Notes: generated by a model not told the origin, from the sequence alone. A stretch of DNA of 64,000 bases from Marinomonas rhizomae (GCF_024397855.1 NZ_CP073343.1:1860001-1924000); one strand, 5' to 3'; counted from the stretch's first letter, positions 51,860 through 61,163 are shown. Translations and numbers: made by a program.

Positions 51860-54167
51860 CTTTCCCGGATTACAAATGACAGCAGCAGGGCGAGACCTGC
51901 AAGCAAAAGCACAAACGGGCGTAAAGCTAGATTTTACACGTGCAGCCATCGGCGATGGTGCGATGCCGGATGATTTCGATCCGCTGACAGCATTGGTCGC
52001 AGAGAAAAAATCTCTCGGCTTGGCAGGATTTGAGCTTTTGGGTGACGGGACATCAAAACTAGAGGTTTTGCTCACCAACAAAGATGTCGCAGAAGGCTTC
52101 TTTATCCGTGAAATTGGCGTGTTTGCTAACGACCCTGATACTGACACTGAAATACTGTACAGCTACTCAAATGTAGATCGATACACGGATTATCTACCCG
52201 CGTTTGGCGGTGCGACCATCGTCGAAATGACGTTTGATCTTTATACCGTAGTGGGCAACGCATCAAACGTAACTGCAACGATTAATAACTATCTCGTTCA
52301 CGCGACAAAATCTGATGTCGATGAATTACGCCCTTATGTGCTGCCAACAGGCGGCACCGTGGGAATGCAGCTTCGCCGCGCGAGCAACACAGATGGCGAC
52401 AATGAATGGTACGACCCAACTGAGGGTGTGCAACTACGTATACATTCTGTCTCGGAAGAGCGCACAGCTGTTGAAGGCCAAACAGCTTTTGCATTATCTA
52501 AAACGCTAACGAATGGCTTAGCGGTTTACGTCAACGGCTTGCGTCTTCCCAATAGTGATTGGTCAGCCGTCGGCGGGTCGCAAGTTGTACTTGATAATGC
52601 GTTAACCGATGGTGATAAAGTCCAATTCATCAATAACGAAGAAGTTGGGACGGCGTCACTAGCGCGTGTTTCGCTTGATGGCCCCGATCTTGTGTATCAG
52701 GGCTCGTCTAATCACTATACGATCACAGATTACGATCGCTTTTCTAATTATGTTGTTACTACCAATGTGGGTACAGCAACACGAGTAAACGGCGTGATTA
52801 CACTCGATGTTCCTGCTGATGCTGCAGTAAATGACGGCATTGTTCTGACTGTGCAGCGCAACGATGGCGCGATGTCATTTAGCATCGCGCTGGGTGAGCA
52901 GACGATCGCTCAACCACAAATTACCTCGCCAGAGCACAACGCGACAGACATCAGCGATACACCAACGTTTACCGCGTCTGCATTTCAGACGTATCCGGCG
53001 AACGCGGATACGCAAATAACTGCAACATGGCGCCTCGCGACAGATGGCGCGATGACAAACGTGATTTGGGAATCAGTAGATGATGCGGTGAATTTGACCG
53101 CGATCACGCTGCCACGTGAAGTACTGGAAGAGTCGACAACATACTATGTCGATGTATTTTATAGCGGGACGGCAATCGGTAGCAGCGCGCATTCAGAGGT
53201 GATTTCGTTTGTCACAAAGAGTCGATTTATGGAGATTCTTCGACCCTCTATAACAGCGCCAAATCATAATGCTTTAGATGTTGGAGAGACTCCAACACTT
53301 GTTGCATCGGCTTTTGAAACCTACCCAGCGGACTCGGATACTCATGTATCAACAACATGGCGTGTCGCGACAGACGCCGCAATGACTAATGTAATTTGGC
53401 AATCATCTAATGACACTGTGAATTTGACGTCTATAACGATTCCTGCCGATGTGCTGCCAGAAGCAACGACTTTTTATGTCGATGTCATGCAAGAAGGTGA
53501 AATCCTTGGTGATAGTGAGCCGTCTATTCTTGTCGGGTTTACCACCGCCGATCAATACTTGCCAAGCGTTATCGGCGAGCCATGGGGTGGCGGTTACTAC
53601 GCAGGCATTATTGATAGCGGTTCATTGCGATACGTTCTAATCGTGGCGCCGAGATCCTCGGGTCATTCGAATCAATCTCTACAATATAAAGTATCGGATA
53701 CCGAAGATCTTGGTGCGTTATCGCATTGGGATGGTAAATCAAACACGGCAGCCATTAATGACGCATTTCATCCTGCAGCACAGTTTTGCTCAAACCTAAA
53801 TATTGGTGGCTTCAATGATTGGTATCTTCCTGCTCGCGATGAGTTGGAGCTTTTATATCGAAACTTAAAATCAAATACATTGAATAATAGTTTAGGCTCG
53901 CGAGATGGAGGCGATAATCAGGGGGAGAACTCAAACAGTGATCCCTTGGGTATCGCATATACCAGCGTGGAACCTGCGCAATCTGTGGCTTTAGAATTTA
54001 AATTTGGTGGATTTGAGTATTTTGCTTCAGGTATGTATTGGTCGAGTACAGAGGGGGGGGCAGGTGTGCATCTGCACTGGTGGCAGTCTTTCCAAAATGG
54101 TCAGCAAAGAGTTTTTAATAGGATCTATGAGGCTCATGTCCGAGCCGTCCGCAGAATCCTTATTTAA
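51852..54167 (+). CDS. Tail fibre protein with Ig-like repeats and DUF1566 (Lcl) tip
   Basis: A 771-residue fibre. Residues 1-150 are the phage tail-collar fibre domain (TAAGRDLQAKAQTGVKLDFT; FFIREIGVFANDPDTDTEIL). Residues ~357-466 and ~467-565 are two tandem Ig/Fn3-like repeats of 110 residues (ITSPEHNATDISDTPTFTAS and ITAPNHNALDVGETPTLVAS). The C-terminal ~180 residues are a DUF1566/Lcl domain (FNDWYLPARDELELLYRNLK; MYWSSTE; HVRAVRRI), which should bind the host receptor. From about 53220 the DNA becomes AT-richer, suggesting an exchanged tip. A G8 run (54053-54060) is noted separately. Confidence 0.85.
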   Translation: MADFPGLQMTAAGRDLQAKAQTGVKLDFTRAAIGDGAMPDDFDPLTALVAEKKSLGLAGFELLGDGTSKLEVLLTNKDVAEGFFIREIGVFANDPDTDTEILYSYSNVDRYTDYLPAFGGATIVEMTFDLYTVVGNASNVTATINNYLVHATKSDVDELRPYVLPTGGTVGMQLRRASNTDGDNEWYDPTEGVQLRIHSVSEERTAVEGQTAFALSKTLTNGLAVYVNGLRLPNSDWSAVGGSQVVLDNALTDGDKVQFINNEEVGTASLARVSLDGPDLVYQGSSNHYTITDYDRFSNYVVTTNVGTATRVNGVITLDVPADAAVNDGIVLTVQRNDGAMSFSIALGEQTIAQPQITSPEHNATDISDTPTFTASAFQTYPANADTQITATWRLATDGAMTNVIWESVDDAVNLTAITLPREVLEESTTYYVDVFYSGTAIGSSAHSEVISFVTKSRFMEILRPSITAPNHNALDVGETPTLVASAFETYPADSDTHVSTTWRVATDAAMTNVIWQSSNDTVNLTSITIPADVLPEATTFYVDVMQEGEILGDSEPSILVGFTTADQYLPSVIGEPWGGGYYAGIIDSGSLRYVLIVAPRSSGHSNQSLQYKVSDTEDLGALSHWDGKSNTAAINDAFHPAAQFCSNLNIGGFNDWYLPARDELELLYRNLKSNTLNNSLGSRDGGDNQGENSNSDPLGIAYTSVEPAQSVALEFKFGGFEYFASGMYWSSTEGGAGVHLHWWQSFQNGQQRVFNRIYEAHVRAVRRILI

Positions 54168-54178
54168 AAGGTGTCTAC

Positions 54179-54817
54179 ATGATTAAACACGTTATTTACA
54201 CTCAAATAGACTCGAAAACAGGCGTCCCAGCAACTCAATCGCCCATGCGAAATGGCCCAGCCATGCCCGTTGGTATCGACTATGCGTATGCGTTGGAGTC
54301 TCAATACCCAACCTCCGAACCCATATTTTACGGTACAACGGATCGTGATGATTTACCGGATTGGATTGAAGTTATCACGCAAGAACAGTTCGACGCTGAT
54401 AAAGCAGCGGAAATGCAAGCACGGCATGAAAAGCTGCTAAAGCAAAGCGAAGATCAAGCGGCGTCAGTGCGCTATCGCATCGAAACGGGTGGCATTGCCT
54501 TGTCGAACGGAGCGAATATTATGACAGCGACAGATGATCAAAATCGCATTAGCTCTGCGTACTCATCTCTGCAGAATAATCTGGTGACAGAGATAGATTT
54601 TAAGGGCGCGGATGGCTGGAGCAAAATGACGATCAACGAACTTGAGCCAATTGCTCGGGCCGTTGTGGAGCATGTCAGTATTTATTGCTTTGGTGCTGAG
54701 CGTGATGTATGTGAACAGCTCGCAGAGATGGACTATGCAGCATTGCAAACAGCGGACATTGAGCAACGGTTTAACGATGCATATGACGCGAGGAAACTAG
54801 CGCATGAACAGCTCTAA
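54179..54817 (+). CDS. Tail-fibre-associated protein with DUF4376-like domain
   Basis: A 212-residue protein placed directly after the fibre as chaperones and caps are. The N-terminal ~70 residues are a short beta segment; the middle is a coiled coil (FDADKAAEMQARHEKLLKQS); the C-terminal ~110 residues (YRIETGGIALSNGANIMTAT ... DEIDFKGADGW-like) match the DUF4376 domain of phage fibre-associated proteins. It probably helps fold or caps the fibre. Confidence 0.72.
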   Translation: MIKHVIYTQIDSKTGVPATQSPMRNGPAMPVGIDYAYALESQYPTSEPIFYGTTDRDDLPDWIEVITQEQFDADKAAEMQARHEKLLKQSEDQAASVRYRIETGGIALSNGANIMTATDDQNRISSAYSSLQNNLVTEIDFKGADGWSKMTINELEPIARAVVEHVSIYCFGAERDVCEQLAEMDYAALQTADIEQRFNDAYDARKLAHEQL

Positions 54818-55223
54818 ATTAATCATAAAAAAACCATGGCTCTATCAGTTAGACCATGATTACAGTTACAAACATGCGTTATTTGATGGTATCGAGTTTG
54901 AAAACGCGTGGTGCATGATCCGCGACGGTACACTTACGATCCGTGCTAACTACGCATGGGACGGCTGCACACCGAAAGTCTCGTTTCTTGGTGTTTGGTG
55001 GGTTGGTGTGCCAGATGGCATTTTGCGCCTAGGCAAACCATGGACGTATTACGCTTCTTTGATTCATGACGTGCTGTGCCAGTTCCGCCACAAAATAACG
55101 ATCAGCAAACAAGCGGTTGTTAAGATTTTTAACGACGTGCTAGAGCGCGATCAATTTCCGCTACGTCCGATTTACGCTTGGTTCGTCGATAAGCTCGGAC
55201 CACAAGACTTTTTAATTCACTAA
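54804..55223 (+). CDS. DUF1353-family phage protein
   Basis: A 139-residue protein with the DUF1353 pattern: GTLTIRANYAWDGCTPKVSF, ASLIHDVLCQF, conserved His/Asp and aromatic residues. The family is common in phages and has no proven function, but the conserved polar residues suggest an enzyme. It overlaps the previous gene by 14 bases. Confidence 0.75.
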   Translation: MNSSKLIIKKPWLYQLDHDYSYKHALFDGIEFENAWCMIRDGTLTIRANYAWDGCTPKVSFLGVWWVGVPDGILRLGKPWTYYASLIHDVLCQFRHKITISKQAVVKIFNDVLERDQFPLRPIYAWFVDKLGPQDFLIH

Positions 55224-55235
55224 CTAATTCTACAG

Positions 55236-55299
55236 GCCGCGAAAGCGGTTTTTTTGTACCTAAATTTCACTAACAAGCCTCGCATCTGCGGGGCTTTTT
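55236..55299 (+). terminator. Two consecutive terminator hairpins before the tail sheath gene
   Basis: GCCGC-GAAA-GCGGT with seven T residues (55236-55255), then AGCCTCGCATCTGCGGGGCTTTTT (55275-55299). The second resembles the hairpin at 38748-38771, including the CGTTTC tail. Confidence 0.8.
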
Positions 55300-55316
55300 C
55301 GTTTCAGGAGGCCAAA

Positions 55317-56531
55317 ATGGCTGGTAACGGTTTTCTCCATGGTGTTGAAGTCACGGAAATTGCAAACGGTGTACGCCCGATCGAGCAAGTCAGCTCGTCA
55401 ATCATTGGGATCGTCGGGACAGCGCCGGGTGCTGACCCTGTCGCATTCCCGCTTAATACACCAGTCGTCGTGGCAGGATCCCGCTATGAAGCGGCCAAGC
55501 TGGATTTGACGACCGATGGTACAGGCGGCGGCACTTTGCCAGCCGCACTAGAAGGCATCTTTGATCAGATTGGCGCAACGGTCGTAGTAATTCGAGTTGA
55601 AGAAGAAACGCAGGAAACGGACACATTAGTCAACGTGCGTGGCGGTATTGATTCGGCCACGGGGCAGTACAAAGGTGCTTATGCATTATTGGCGTCCGAA
55701 TCGGTGAATGGCAAAGTGCCTCGTATTCTCTGTGCGCCTGGCTTTACACATCAAAAGCCGCTTGATGGCGACGGCAATCCAACAGTGAACCCTATCGTTG
55801 CTGATTTAATTAGCATTGCTGAACGTTTGTCTGCTGTGATTATTGCCGATGGTCCCAACACTAACGACGATGCTGCTGTGCAGTACGCCAGCGATTTTGG
55901 ATCAGACCGCATTTATGTTGTTGATCCGTGGGTCACAATCTTTAATGACAACGGTGTGGTCGTTTCAGAGCCAGCATCCGCTCGTGTCGCAGGCGTTATT
56001 GCGCGTACGGATTACGAAATGGGTTTCCATCGTTCGCCATCTAACCAATTAATTAACGGCATTTCCGGCACGGCTCGCCCTGTCGATTTTAAATTGGGTG
56101 ATGCGAGCTCACGCGCGAACCTGCTTAACGAACAAAAAGTCGCCACCATCGTTTATCAAAACGGCTACCGCCTGTGGGGCAATATGTCCCTGTCTGACGA
56201 CGTCAAATGGAAATATCTCTGTGTGCGTCGCACAGCTGACGTGATCAATGACGCACTGCGAGTTTCACATTTGTGGGCTGTTGATCGTGGCATCACGACG
56301 ACTCTGCTATCTGACGTGGTGGAAGGTGTAAACGCGGTGTTGCGCGACATGACGACCAAAGGGCAAATCTTGGGCGGTAAATGCTGGGGCAATGCCGAAC
56401 TCAACACCCCTGAATCTATCCAGAGCGGCCAGCTCTACATTGATTTTGATTTCACACCAACCTTCCCAGCAGAGCGAATTACATTCCGCTCAACGCTAGT
56501 GAATGATTATGCCAGCGAGGTAATTGTCTAA
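55317..56531 (+). CDS. Contractile tail sheath protein FI
   Basis: A 404-residue sheath protein of the P2 FI family (MAGNGFLHGVEVTEIANGVR; SIIGIVGTAPGADP; ANLLNEQKVATIVYQNGYRL; GKCWGNAELNTPESIQSGQL). The ATG at 55317 follows AGGAGG; the longer upstream frame crosses the terminator and is rejected. Contraction of this polymer drives the tube into the cell. It overlaps the tube gene (TAATG). Confidence 0.95.
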   Translation: MAGNGFLHGVEVTEIANGVRPIEQVSSSIIGIVGTAPGADPVAFPLNTPVVVAGSRYEAAKLDLTTDGTGGGTLPAALEGIFDQIGATVVVIRVEEETQETDTLVNVRGGIDSATGQYKGAYALLASESVNGKVPRILCAPGFTHQKPLDGDGNPTVNPIVADLISIAERLSAVIIADGPNTNDDAAVQYASDFGSDRIYVVDPWVTIFNDNGVVVSEPASARVAGVIARTDYEMGFHRSPSNQLINGISGTARPVDFKLGDASSRANLLNEQKVATIVYQNGYRLWGNMSLSDDVKWKYLCVRRTADVINDALRVSHLWAVDRGITTTLLSDVVEGVNAVLRDMTTKGQILGGKCWGNAELNTPESIQSGQLYIDFDFTPTFPAERITFRSTLVNDYASEVIV

Positions 56532-57028
56532 TGGATATTTTAAAAAACTTCATGCTTTCAGTTGATGGGCGTGGCGAAGTTGGTTTGGTGGATGAATATA
56601 CACCGCCATCGTTAGAGCTGCTTACAGAAGAATTTCGCGGCGGCGGTATGGACGCGTCAGAAGATATTGATATGGGCATGGCGAAGATGGAAGTGACGTT
56701 CAAAATGAATGGTTATGACATCGAAATTATGAAGTTGTGGGGAGTAGCTCAAGGAACGACTGTGCCAATTGTGGCGCGCGGTGCGCTTAAAAACGATGAC
56801 GGGGTTGTTACAACGCTTCTTCATACTATGAGTGCGCGTGTTACTAAGATGGAACAGGAAACATGGAAGGCTGGTGAAAAATCAGGGGTAGTCATCACAG
56901 CATCATTACCATATTTCAAAGTTACTCACGGCTCGACTGTGGTTATTGAAATTGATGTAAAAGGCAGTAAACGCATCATTAACGGTGTGGACCAATTAGC
57001 AGGAATGCGCACAGCGCTGGGGTTATAA
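56531..57028 (+). CDS. Tail tube protein FII
   Basis: A 165-residue tube protein of the P2 FII family (ILKNFMLSVDGRGEVGLVDE; GMAKMEVTFKMNGYDIEIMK; DVKGSKRIINGVDQLAGMRT). It forms the inner tube through which DNA is delivered. Confidence 0.93.
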   Translation: MDILKNFMLSVDGRGEVGLVDEYTPPSLELLTEEFRGGGMDASEDIDMGMAKMEVTFKMNGYDIEIMKLWGVAQGTTVPIVARGALKNDDGVVTTLLHTMSARVTKMEQETWKAGEKSGVVITASLPYFKVTHGSTVVIEIDVKGSKRIINGVDQLAGMRTALGL

Positions 57029-57029
57029 A

Positions 57030-57272
57030 ATGCAAACTAAAAAAATTACGTTGAAATCACCAATTACAGTAGATGGAGTTGAATACAAAGAACTTGAAAT
57101 GCGAGAGCCAACGGTACGTGATCAAGTGCTCGCACAAAGTGCAAACAACCCCGCTCAAAATGAAGTCCAGCTTTTCGCCAACCTTTGTGGTATCTCGTCT
57201 GATGCCGTGATGGATTTAACGCTTTCTAACTACACACGTTTACAAGAAGCCTTTTCGGGTTTTTTAGACTAA
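57030..57272 (+). CDS. Tail assembly chaperone gpE
   Basis: An 80-residue protein of the phage tail assembly chaperone type (TLKSPITVDGVEYKELEMRE; LFANLCGISSDAVMDLTLSN). It binds the tape measure with its frameshifted form. The last codons contain a canonical -1 slippery heptamer, T TTT TTA at 57260-57266. Confidence 0.85.
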   Translation: MQTKKITLKSPITVDGVEYKELEMREPTVRDQVLAQSANNPAQNEVQLFANLCGISSDAVMDLTLSNYTRLQEAFSGFLD

Positions 57273-57412
57273 GTCGCAACGACATCAGATCACTATCACT
57301 CGCGTTAGCGAATCATACAGGCTGGACTTGGAGTGATATCCAAGCCATGCCTGTCTCCGAATTTATATGGTTTGTTGAAGGTCTCCCGCATGGCACTAAA
57401 TCAGAAACTTAG
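57030..57412 (+). CDS. gpE+E' fusion made by programmed -1 frameshift
   Basis: At 57260-57266 the sequence GG-T-TTT-TTA places T TTT TTA in phase with gpE (codons GGT TTT TTA), six bases before the stop at 57270. After a -1 shift the frame stays open to a TAG at 57410-57412 and adds about 48 residues containing HTGWTWSDIQAMPVSEFIWF, which resembles P2 E'/GpE-type sequences. No separate start exists for this extension. The tape measure gene begins inside it at 57390. The product is predicted by analogy with P2 E+E'. Confidence 0.78.
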
Positions 57413-59534
57413 CACCATCATAGAGATCGGTGGCTCCGTATCCAATTCGCTTGTCGGAGCGACGAACAAAGCAAGTGGACAAATAGGCAACGCCTTAAAA
57501 TCCATCAAACACAAACAGGACCAAATTGGTCGGTTTGAAATCAAGGGACTACTGGAAACTAGGAATAAGCTCAAAGATGTGAAGCATCGCATTTCTGGTT
57601 TATCGAATGAAATAGAGGCCAGCATCCAAGCGTCGAAGCAAGCGGGACTTGCTTATCGACGCGCATCGGATCGAGTAAGCGAACTAGCTACATCCATGAA
57701 ATGTGCTGATGATCCAACAGGTGCGCTAGCTCATGAACTTAGAGAAGCTCAAAAAGAGGCATCCCGACTAGAAAAAGAATTTAAAAACTCTAAACGGGAA
57801 ACGAGCGGCCTTGAATCACAAATGTTTGCCGCTCGTAATGAAGCCGCAAAGCTCAATCGACAATTTGGAGAACAACGCAACGCCTCAAAAGAGGCAAGAA
57901 ATGAGCTGCGTAAACAGGGGATTGATACCAAAAACCTAGCAAAAGAGACCGAGCGACTTCGCAAGCGCAGCGAAGCCCTACAAAGCACCCAAAAACAGAT
58001 TGGTAAAGTAGGCAGCAACTTTTCCAACATGACTCACCGTGTTGGCACATTGGCCAGAAATACCTCGATTGGGCTTGGTGTTGTTGGCGGTGGTCTTTTC
58101 GCCATAGCGAACTCAACGAGCGAACTCGGCGACAAAGCCGCAAAAACCGCTGACAAACTTGGCTTGCAGGTCGGAGCCTTGCAAGAACTACGCTACGCTG
58201 CTGAACGTTCTGGCGTGTCATCTAACACCATGGACATGGCAATGCAGCGTATGGTGCGACGCTTGGCAGAAGCCAAAAACGGCACTGGCGCGGCAAAAGA
58301 CGCAATAGACGAACTGGGATTGTCGTCTCAAGCGCTCGCGAGCATGACGCCCGACGAAGCCATGAACGAAATCGCAGACGCATTAAAAGGCGTGGAAAGT
58401 CAGTCTGATCGTGTGCGCCTCGCCTTCAAATTCTTCGACTCCGAAGGCGTCTCCATGGTGAACATGCTCAAGGACGGCAGCGCAGGGCTAAAGCAACTAC
58501 GCAAAGACGCTCGAGACACAGGCTACGTGCTCAGCGAACAAGCGGCGCGGGATGCCGAGGCGTTTCAAGACTCATTACTCAATGCCAAGTTAGGCATGTA
58601 CGGTTTTAAAAACACAATTGGCTCTGCAATCATGCCCGTGATTACCGACATGATGGGCGAAATGTCCGCATGGATGCGGGAAAACCGCGGCCAAGTGATT
58701 GCATTCTCCCAGCGCCTGGCATCAGGCTTACGAGATGCAATCCCAGTGATCGGGCAAGTCATCCAAGGGTTAACGACAACAGCTCAGACGATTGGCTCAG
58801 TGACAAGCACCATTGCTAGCATGGTTGGCGGCTATGAAAACCTCGGCATGATCGTGGGGGCTGTATTTGCAGGAAAAGCGATTGTATCCGTGATGTCGTT
58901 CGGTGCCAGCCTTGTATCGACGCTGTTCACAGTTGGCAAGCTCGTGTTTGCGTTCGGCAAATTTGCAGCGCTCGCCAACCCCATTGGTTTGGCAGTCGCT
59001 GCGGTCGTCGGTATCGGTACGGCGCTTTATTTGGCGTATGACAACGTCGAATGGTTCCGCGATGCCGTTGATGGCGCGTTTCGTTACATCGGCGATACAG
59101 TCGCATCGGTCTGGGAGGGCATTGTTAGCTTCTTCGACGCTATCCCCGCTCGCGTTGGGGCGGTAGTCGATAACATCAAAGCGAAATTCCAGTCTGTTGT
59201 CGACATGGGCAAATCCGTCGGCGACTTTTTCGGTATGGGTGACGATGAGCCAGAGTCCAAAAAGAAAAGCGGTGGCTGGTTTGGCTGGGGCGGCGATGAT
59301 GAAGAGCCCGCCGTGGCGCCAAGCGTCGACAAAGCACGAGAGGTCGCCCAGTCTTTCAACAACACCAACAACGCAATGGCAACGAAGACAGAAAACCGAT
59401 ACGAAGTCTCAAATCAAATTGTCGTCAATCAGCAGCCCGGCCAAGACGCTCGTCAACTCGCCGCAGAGATTGATCGTGTACTCAAACAAAAGAGCCGTAG
59501 CTCTTTATCAGATCTACCAAGCGGGGCGTATTAA
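57390..59534 (+). CDS. Tail tape measure protein
   Basis: A 714-residue tape measure. Long coiled coils fill the first 220 residues (ELREAQKEASRLEKEFKNSK), then a conserved TMP segment (ADKLGLQVGALQELRYAAER; GVSSNTMDMAMQRMVRRLAE). Hydrophobic helices lie at ~490-555 (GMIVGAVFAGKAIVSVMSFG; IGLAVAAVVGIGTALYLAYD), and a Gly/Asp-rich tail follows. It sets the tail length and may form a channel in the inner membrane. The ATG at 57390 is used because the upstream frame overlaps E'. Confidence 0.92.
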   Translation: MALNQKLSTIIEIGGSVSNSLVGATNKASGQIGNALKSIKHKQDQIGRFEIKGLLETRNKLKDVKHRISGLSNEIEASIQASKQAGLAYRRASDRVSELATSMKCADDPTGALAHELREAQKEASRLEKEFKNSKRETSGLESQMFAARNEAAKLNRQFGEQRNASKEARNELRKQGIDTKNLAKETERLRKRSEALQSTQKQIGKVGSNFSNMTHRVGTLARNTSIGLGVVGGGLFAIANSTSELGDKAAKTADKLGLQVGALQELRYAAERSGVSSNTMDMAMQRMVRRLAEAKNGTGAAKDAIDELGLSSQALASMTPDEAMNEIADALKGVESQSDRVRLAFKFFDSEGVSMVNMLKDGSAGLKQLRKDARDTGYVLSEQAARDAEAFQDSLLNAKLGMYGFKNTIGSAIMPVITDMMGEMSAWMRENRGQVIAFSQRLASGLRDAIPVIGQVIQGLTTTAQTIGSVTSTIASMVGGYENLGMIVGAVFAGKAIVSVMSFGASLVSTLFTVGKLVFAFGKFAALANPIGLAVAAVVGIGTALYLAYDNVEWFRDAVDGAFRYIGDTVASVWEGIVSFFDAIPARVGAVVDNIKAKFQSVVDMGKSVGDFFGMGDDEPESKKKSGGWFGWGGDDEEPAVAPSVDKAREVAQSFNNTNNAMATKTENRYEVSNQIVVNQQPGQDARQLAAEIDRVLKQKSRSSLSDLPSGAY

Positions 59535-59941
59535 TGGACATCATGATGGTTCTGGGAGTATTCCCATTTTCGATTGATACCGCCGCGTATCAATCGCTTA
59601 CCCGCCGTAAATCGTGGGATTGGCAAACACAGGCTTTAATCGGCCAGCGCGATGCACAGCAATACATGGGGCCGGGGGAAGAGGTGATTTCCCTAGAGGG
59701 CGTAGTGTATCCGCACTACGCGGGCGGCCCCGTGCAACTCGCAGCATTGCGCGCGATCGGCGACAGCGGATTGCCGCAGCTCATGGTCAGCGGTGCTGGG
59801 GTGCCGATGGGTAAATGGGTCGTGCTATCAGTGGAAGAAGAGCAGGGGCCATTTTTTGAACGCGGAGCACCGCGCAAACAGACGTTCAAAATGGAACTAC
59901 GTCGCTATCACGAGGGCTTGAGCTTTGGCAGCTTCTTATAG
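59534..59941 (+). CDS. Tail protein gpU
   Basis: A 135-residue P2 gpU-family protein (LGVFPFSIDTAAYQSLTRRK; GPGEEVISLEGVVYPHYAGG; RKQTFKMELRRYHEG), part of the tail tip near the baseplate hub. It overlaps the tape measure stop (TAATG) and gpX. Confidence 0.92.
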   Translation: MDIMMVLGVFPFSIDTAAYQSLTRRKSWDWQTQALIGQRDAQQYMGPGEEVISLEGVVYPHYAGGPVQLAALRAIGDSGLPQLMVSGAGVPMGKWVVLSVEEEQGPFFERGAPRKQTFKMELRRYHEGLSFGSFL

Positions 59942-60137
59942 TTCAGTCGAAAACGACACAGTCGATTACATCGTCTGGAAACACTACGGCACACAGACAG
60001 CACGCGTGGTGGAGCGAGTGTTTGACGCCAATCCGCATCTTGCACGCCAGCCCCTCGTCCTGCCAGCAGGCGTACTTATTAACCTTCCTGACCTTGAATT
60101 AACAACGACTAAGCAAGGGGTGCGACTATGGACCTAA
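59925..60137 (+). CDS. Tail protein gpX (LysM-like)
   Basis: A 70-residue P2 gpX-family protein with a LysM-like fold (DTVDYIVWKHYG; ARVVERVFDANPHLARQPLV; LPAGVLINLPDL). It belongs to the baseplate hub. It overlaps both gpU and gpD. Confidence 0.92.
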   Translation: MAASYSSVENDTVDYIVWKHYGTQTARVVERVFDANPHLARQPLVLPAGVLINLPDLELTTTKQGVRLWT

Positions 60138-61159
60138 TCAGCGACATGTTGATCGGCGGTGTAGACGTTGCCCCAAGCTTTACAATCAAAGCCAACGGCG
60201 CAGACATCACAAGCAAGATAAACGAGCGATTAATCAGCCTAAGACTCACGGACGAATCAGGTGACAGCGCCGATGAAGTGGATATTACATTATCTGACCA
60301 TGGCGAAGTGCCCCTTGAAATACCCGACCCCGGAACAGAGCTGCAAGTCTCGCTCGGCTATGACGGTACACTCGTTGACATGGGCAAATACATTATCGAC
60401 GAGATCGAGATCAGCGGCGCACCAGATACCGTCAATATCCGTGCTAGGGCAGTCGTGCAAACCGAAGGAGTACAAGGCGCGAAAGTACTCATGACGACGC
60501 AGAAAACGCGATCATGGGAAGCCAAAACCATACTGGGTGATCTCGTCCGTATCATTGGCGTAGAGCACGGAATAATCGCAACAATAGCCGTCGAACTGGC
60601 CACCATCGTATTGCCGCACATCGATCAAGTGAACGAAAGCGACATGGCGTTACTCACTCGACTAGCCAAACAATACGACGCCATCGCCAAGCCAAGCGGA
60701 GACTATCTCGTATTCGCAAAGCGCGGCGAGCTTACAACAGCAACAGGCACCAGCATTCCTGATGTGGACTACACGCGCGAGCAAACAGGTGGTCACCGAT
60801 TGTTGATCAGCCGTCGCGTTAAATCGGGCAGCGTCATTGCGCGCTATCGCGACATTCAAACGGCCAAAACACTCGAAATAAAAGTCGGCACAGGCGAACC
60901 CGCCAAGCGACTCACCAAAACCTACGCGACACAAGACGAAGCCCAAGCCGCTGCGGATGCAGAATACAAACGCACCCAACGTAATGAGCAACGCCTCGAA
61001 TTGGCTGTGGTTGGTAATCCGTATCTGGTGGCAGGCGGTGCAATAAACGTCAGCGGCTTTCGTACCGGCATCAACGCCAAATGGCTAATCGATCGAGTAG
61101 AGCACGAAATCACAAAGCGCAGCGGCTACAACTGTAGCGTGCAATGTAAGCAGATCTAA
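60128..61159 (+). CDS. Baseplate hub protein gpD (late control D family)
   Basis: A 343-residue P2 gpD/T4 gp27-like hub protein (PSFTIKANGADITSKINERL; DESGDSADEVDITLSDHGEV; LTRLAKQYDAIAKPSGDYLV; ATQDEAQAAADAEYKRTQRN). It anchors the spike to the tube. It is the last recognisable virion gene in the window. Confidence 0.93.
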   Translation: MDLISDMLIGGVDVAPSFTIKANGADITSKINERLISLRLTDESGDSADEVDITLSDHGEVPLEIPDPGTELQVSLGYDGTLVDMGKYIIDEIEISGAPDTVNIRARAVVQTEGVQGAKVLMTTQKTRSWEAKTILGDLVRIIGVEHGIIATIAVELATIVLPHIDQVNESDMALLTRLAKQYDAIAKPSGDYLVFAKRGELTTATGTSIPDVDYTREQTGGHRLLISRRVKSGSVIARYRDIQTAKTLEIKVGTGEPAKRLTKTYATQDEAQAAADAEYKRTQRNEQRLELAVVGNPYLVAGGAINVSGFRTGINAKWLIDRVEHEITKRSGYNCSVQCKQI

Positions 61160-61163
61160 AAAA

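Noticed and set aside
53550..54167. Diversity-generating retroelement target, because DUF1566-type tips are often variable proteins
   Set aside because: No reverse transcriptase or template repeat was found in the window.
55254..55316. N-terminal extension of the sheath protein
   Set aside because: It would be translated from a terminator hairpin; AGGAGG and the family N terminus support 55317.
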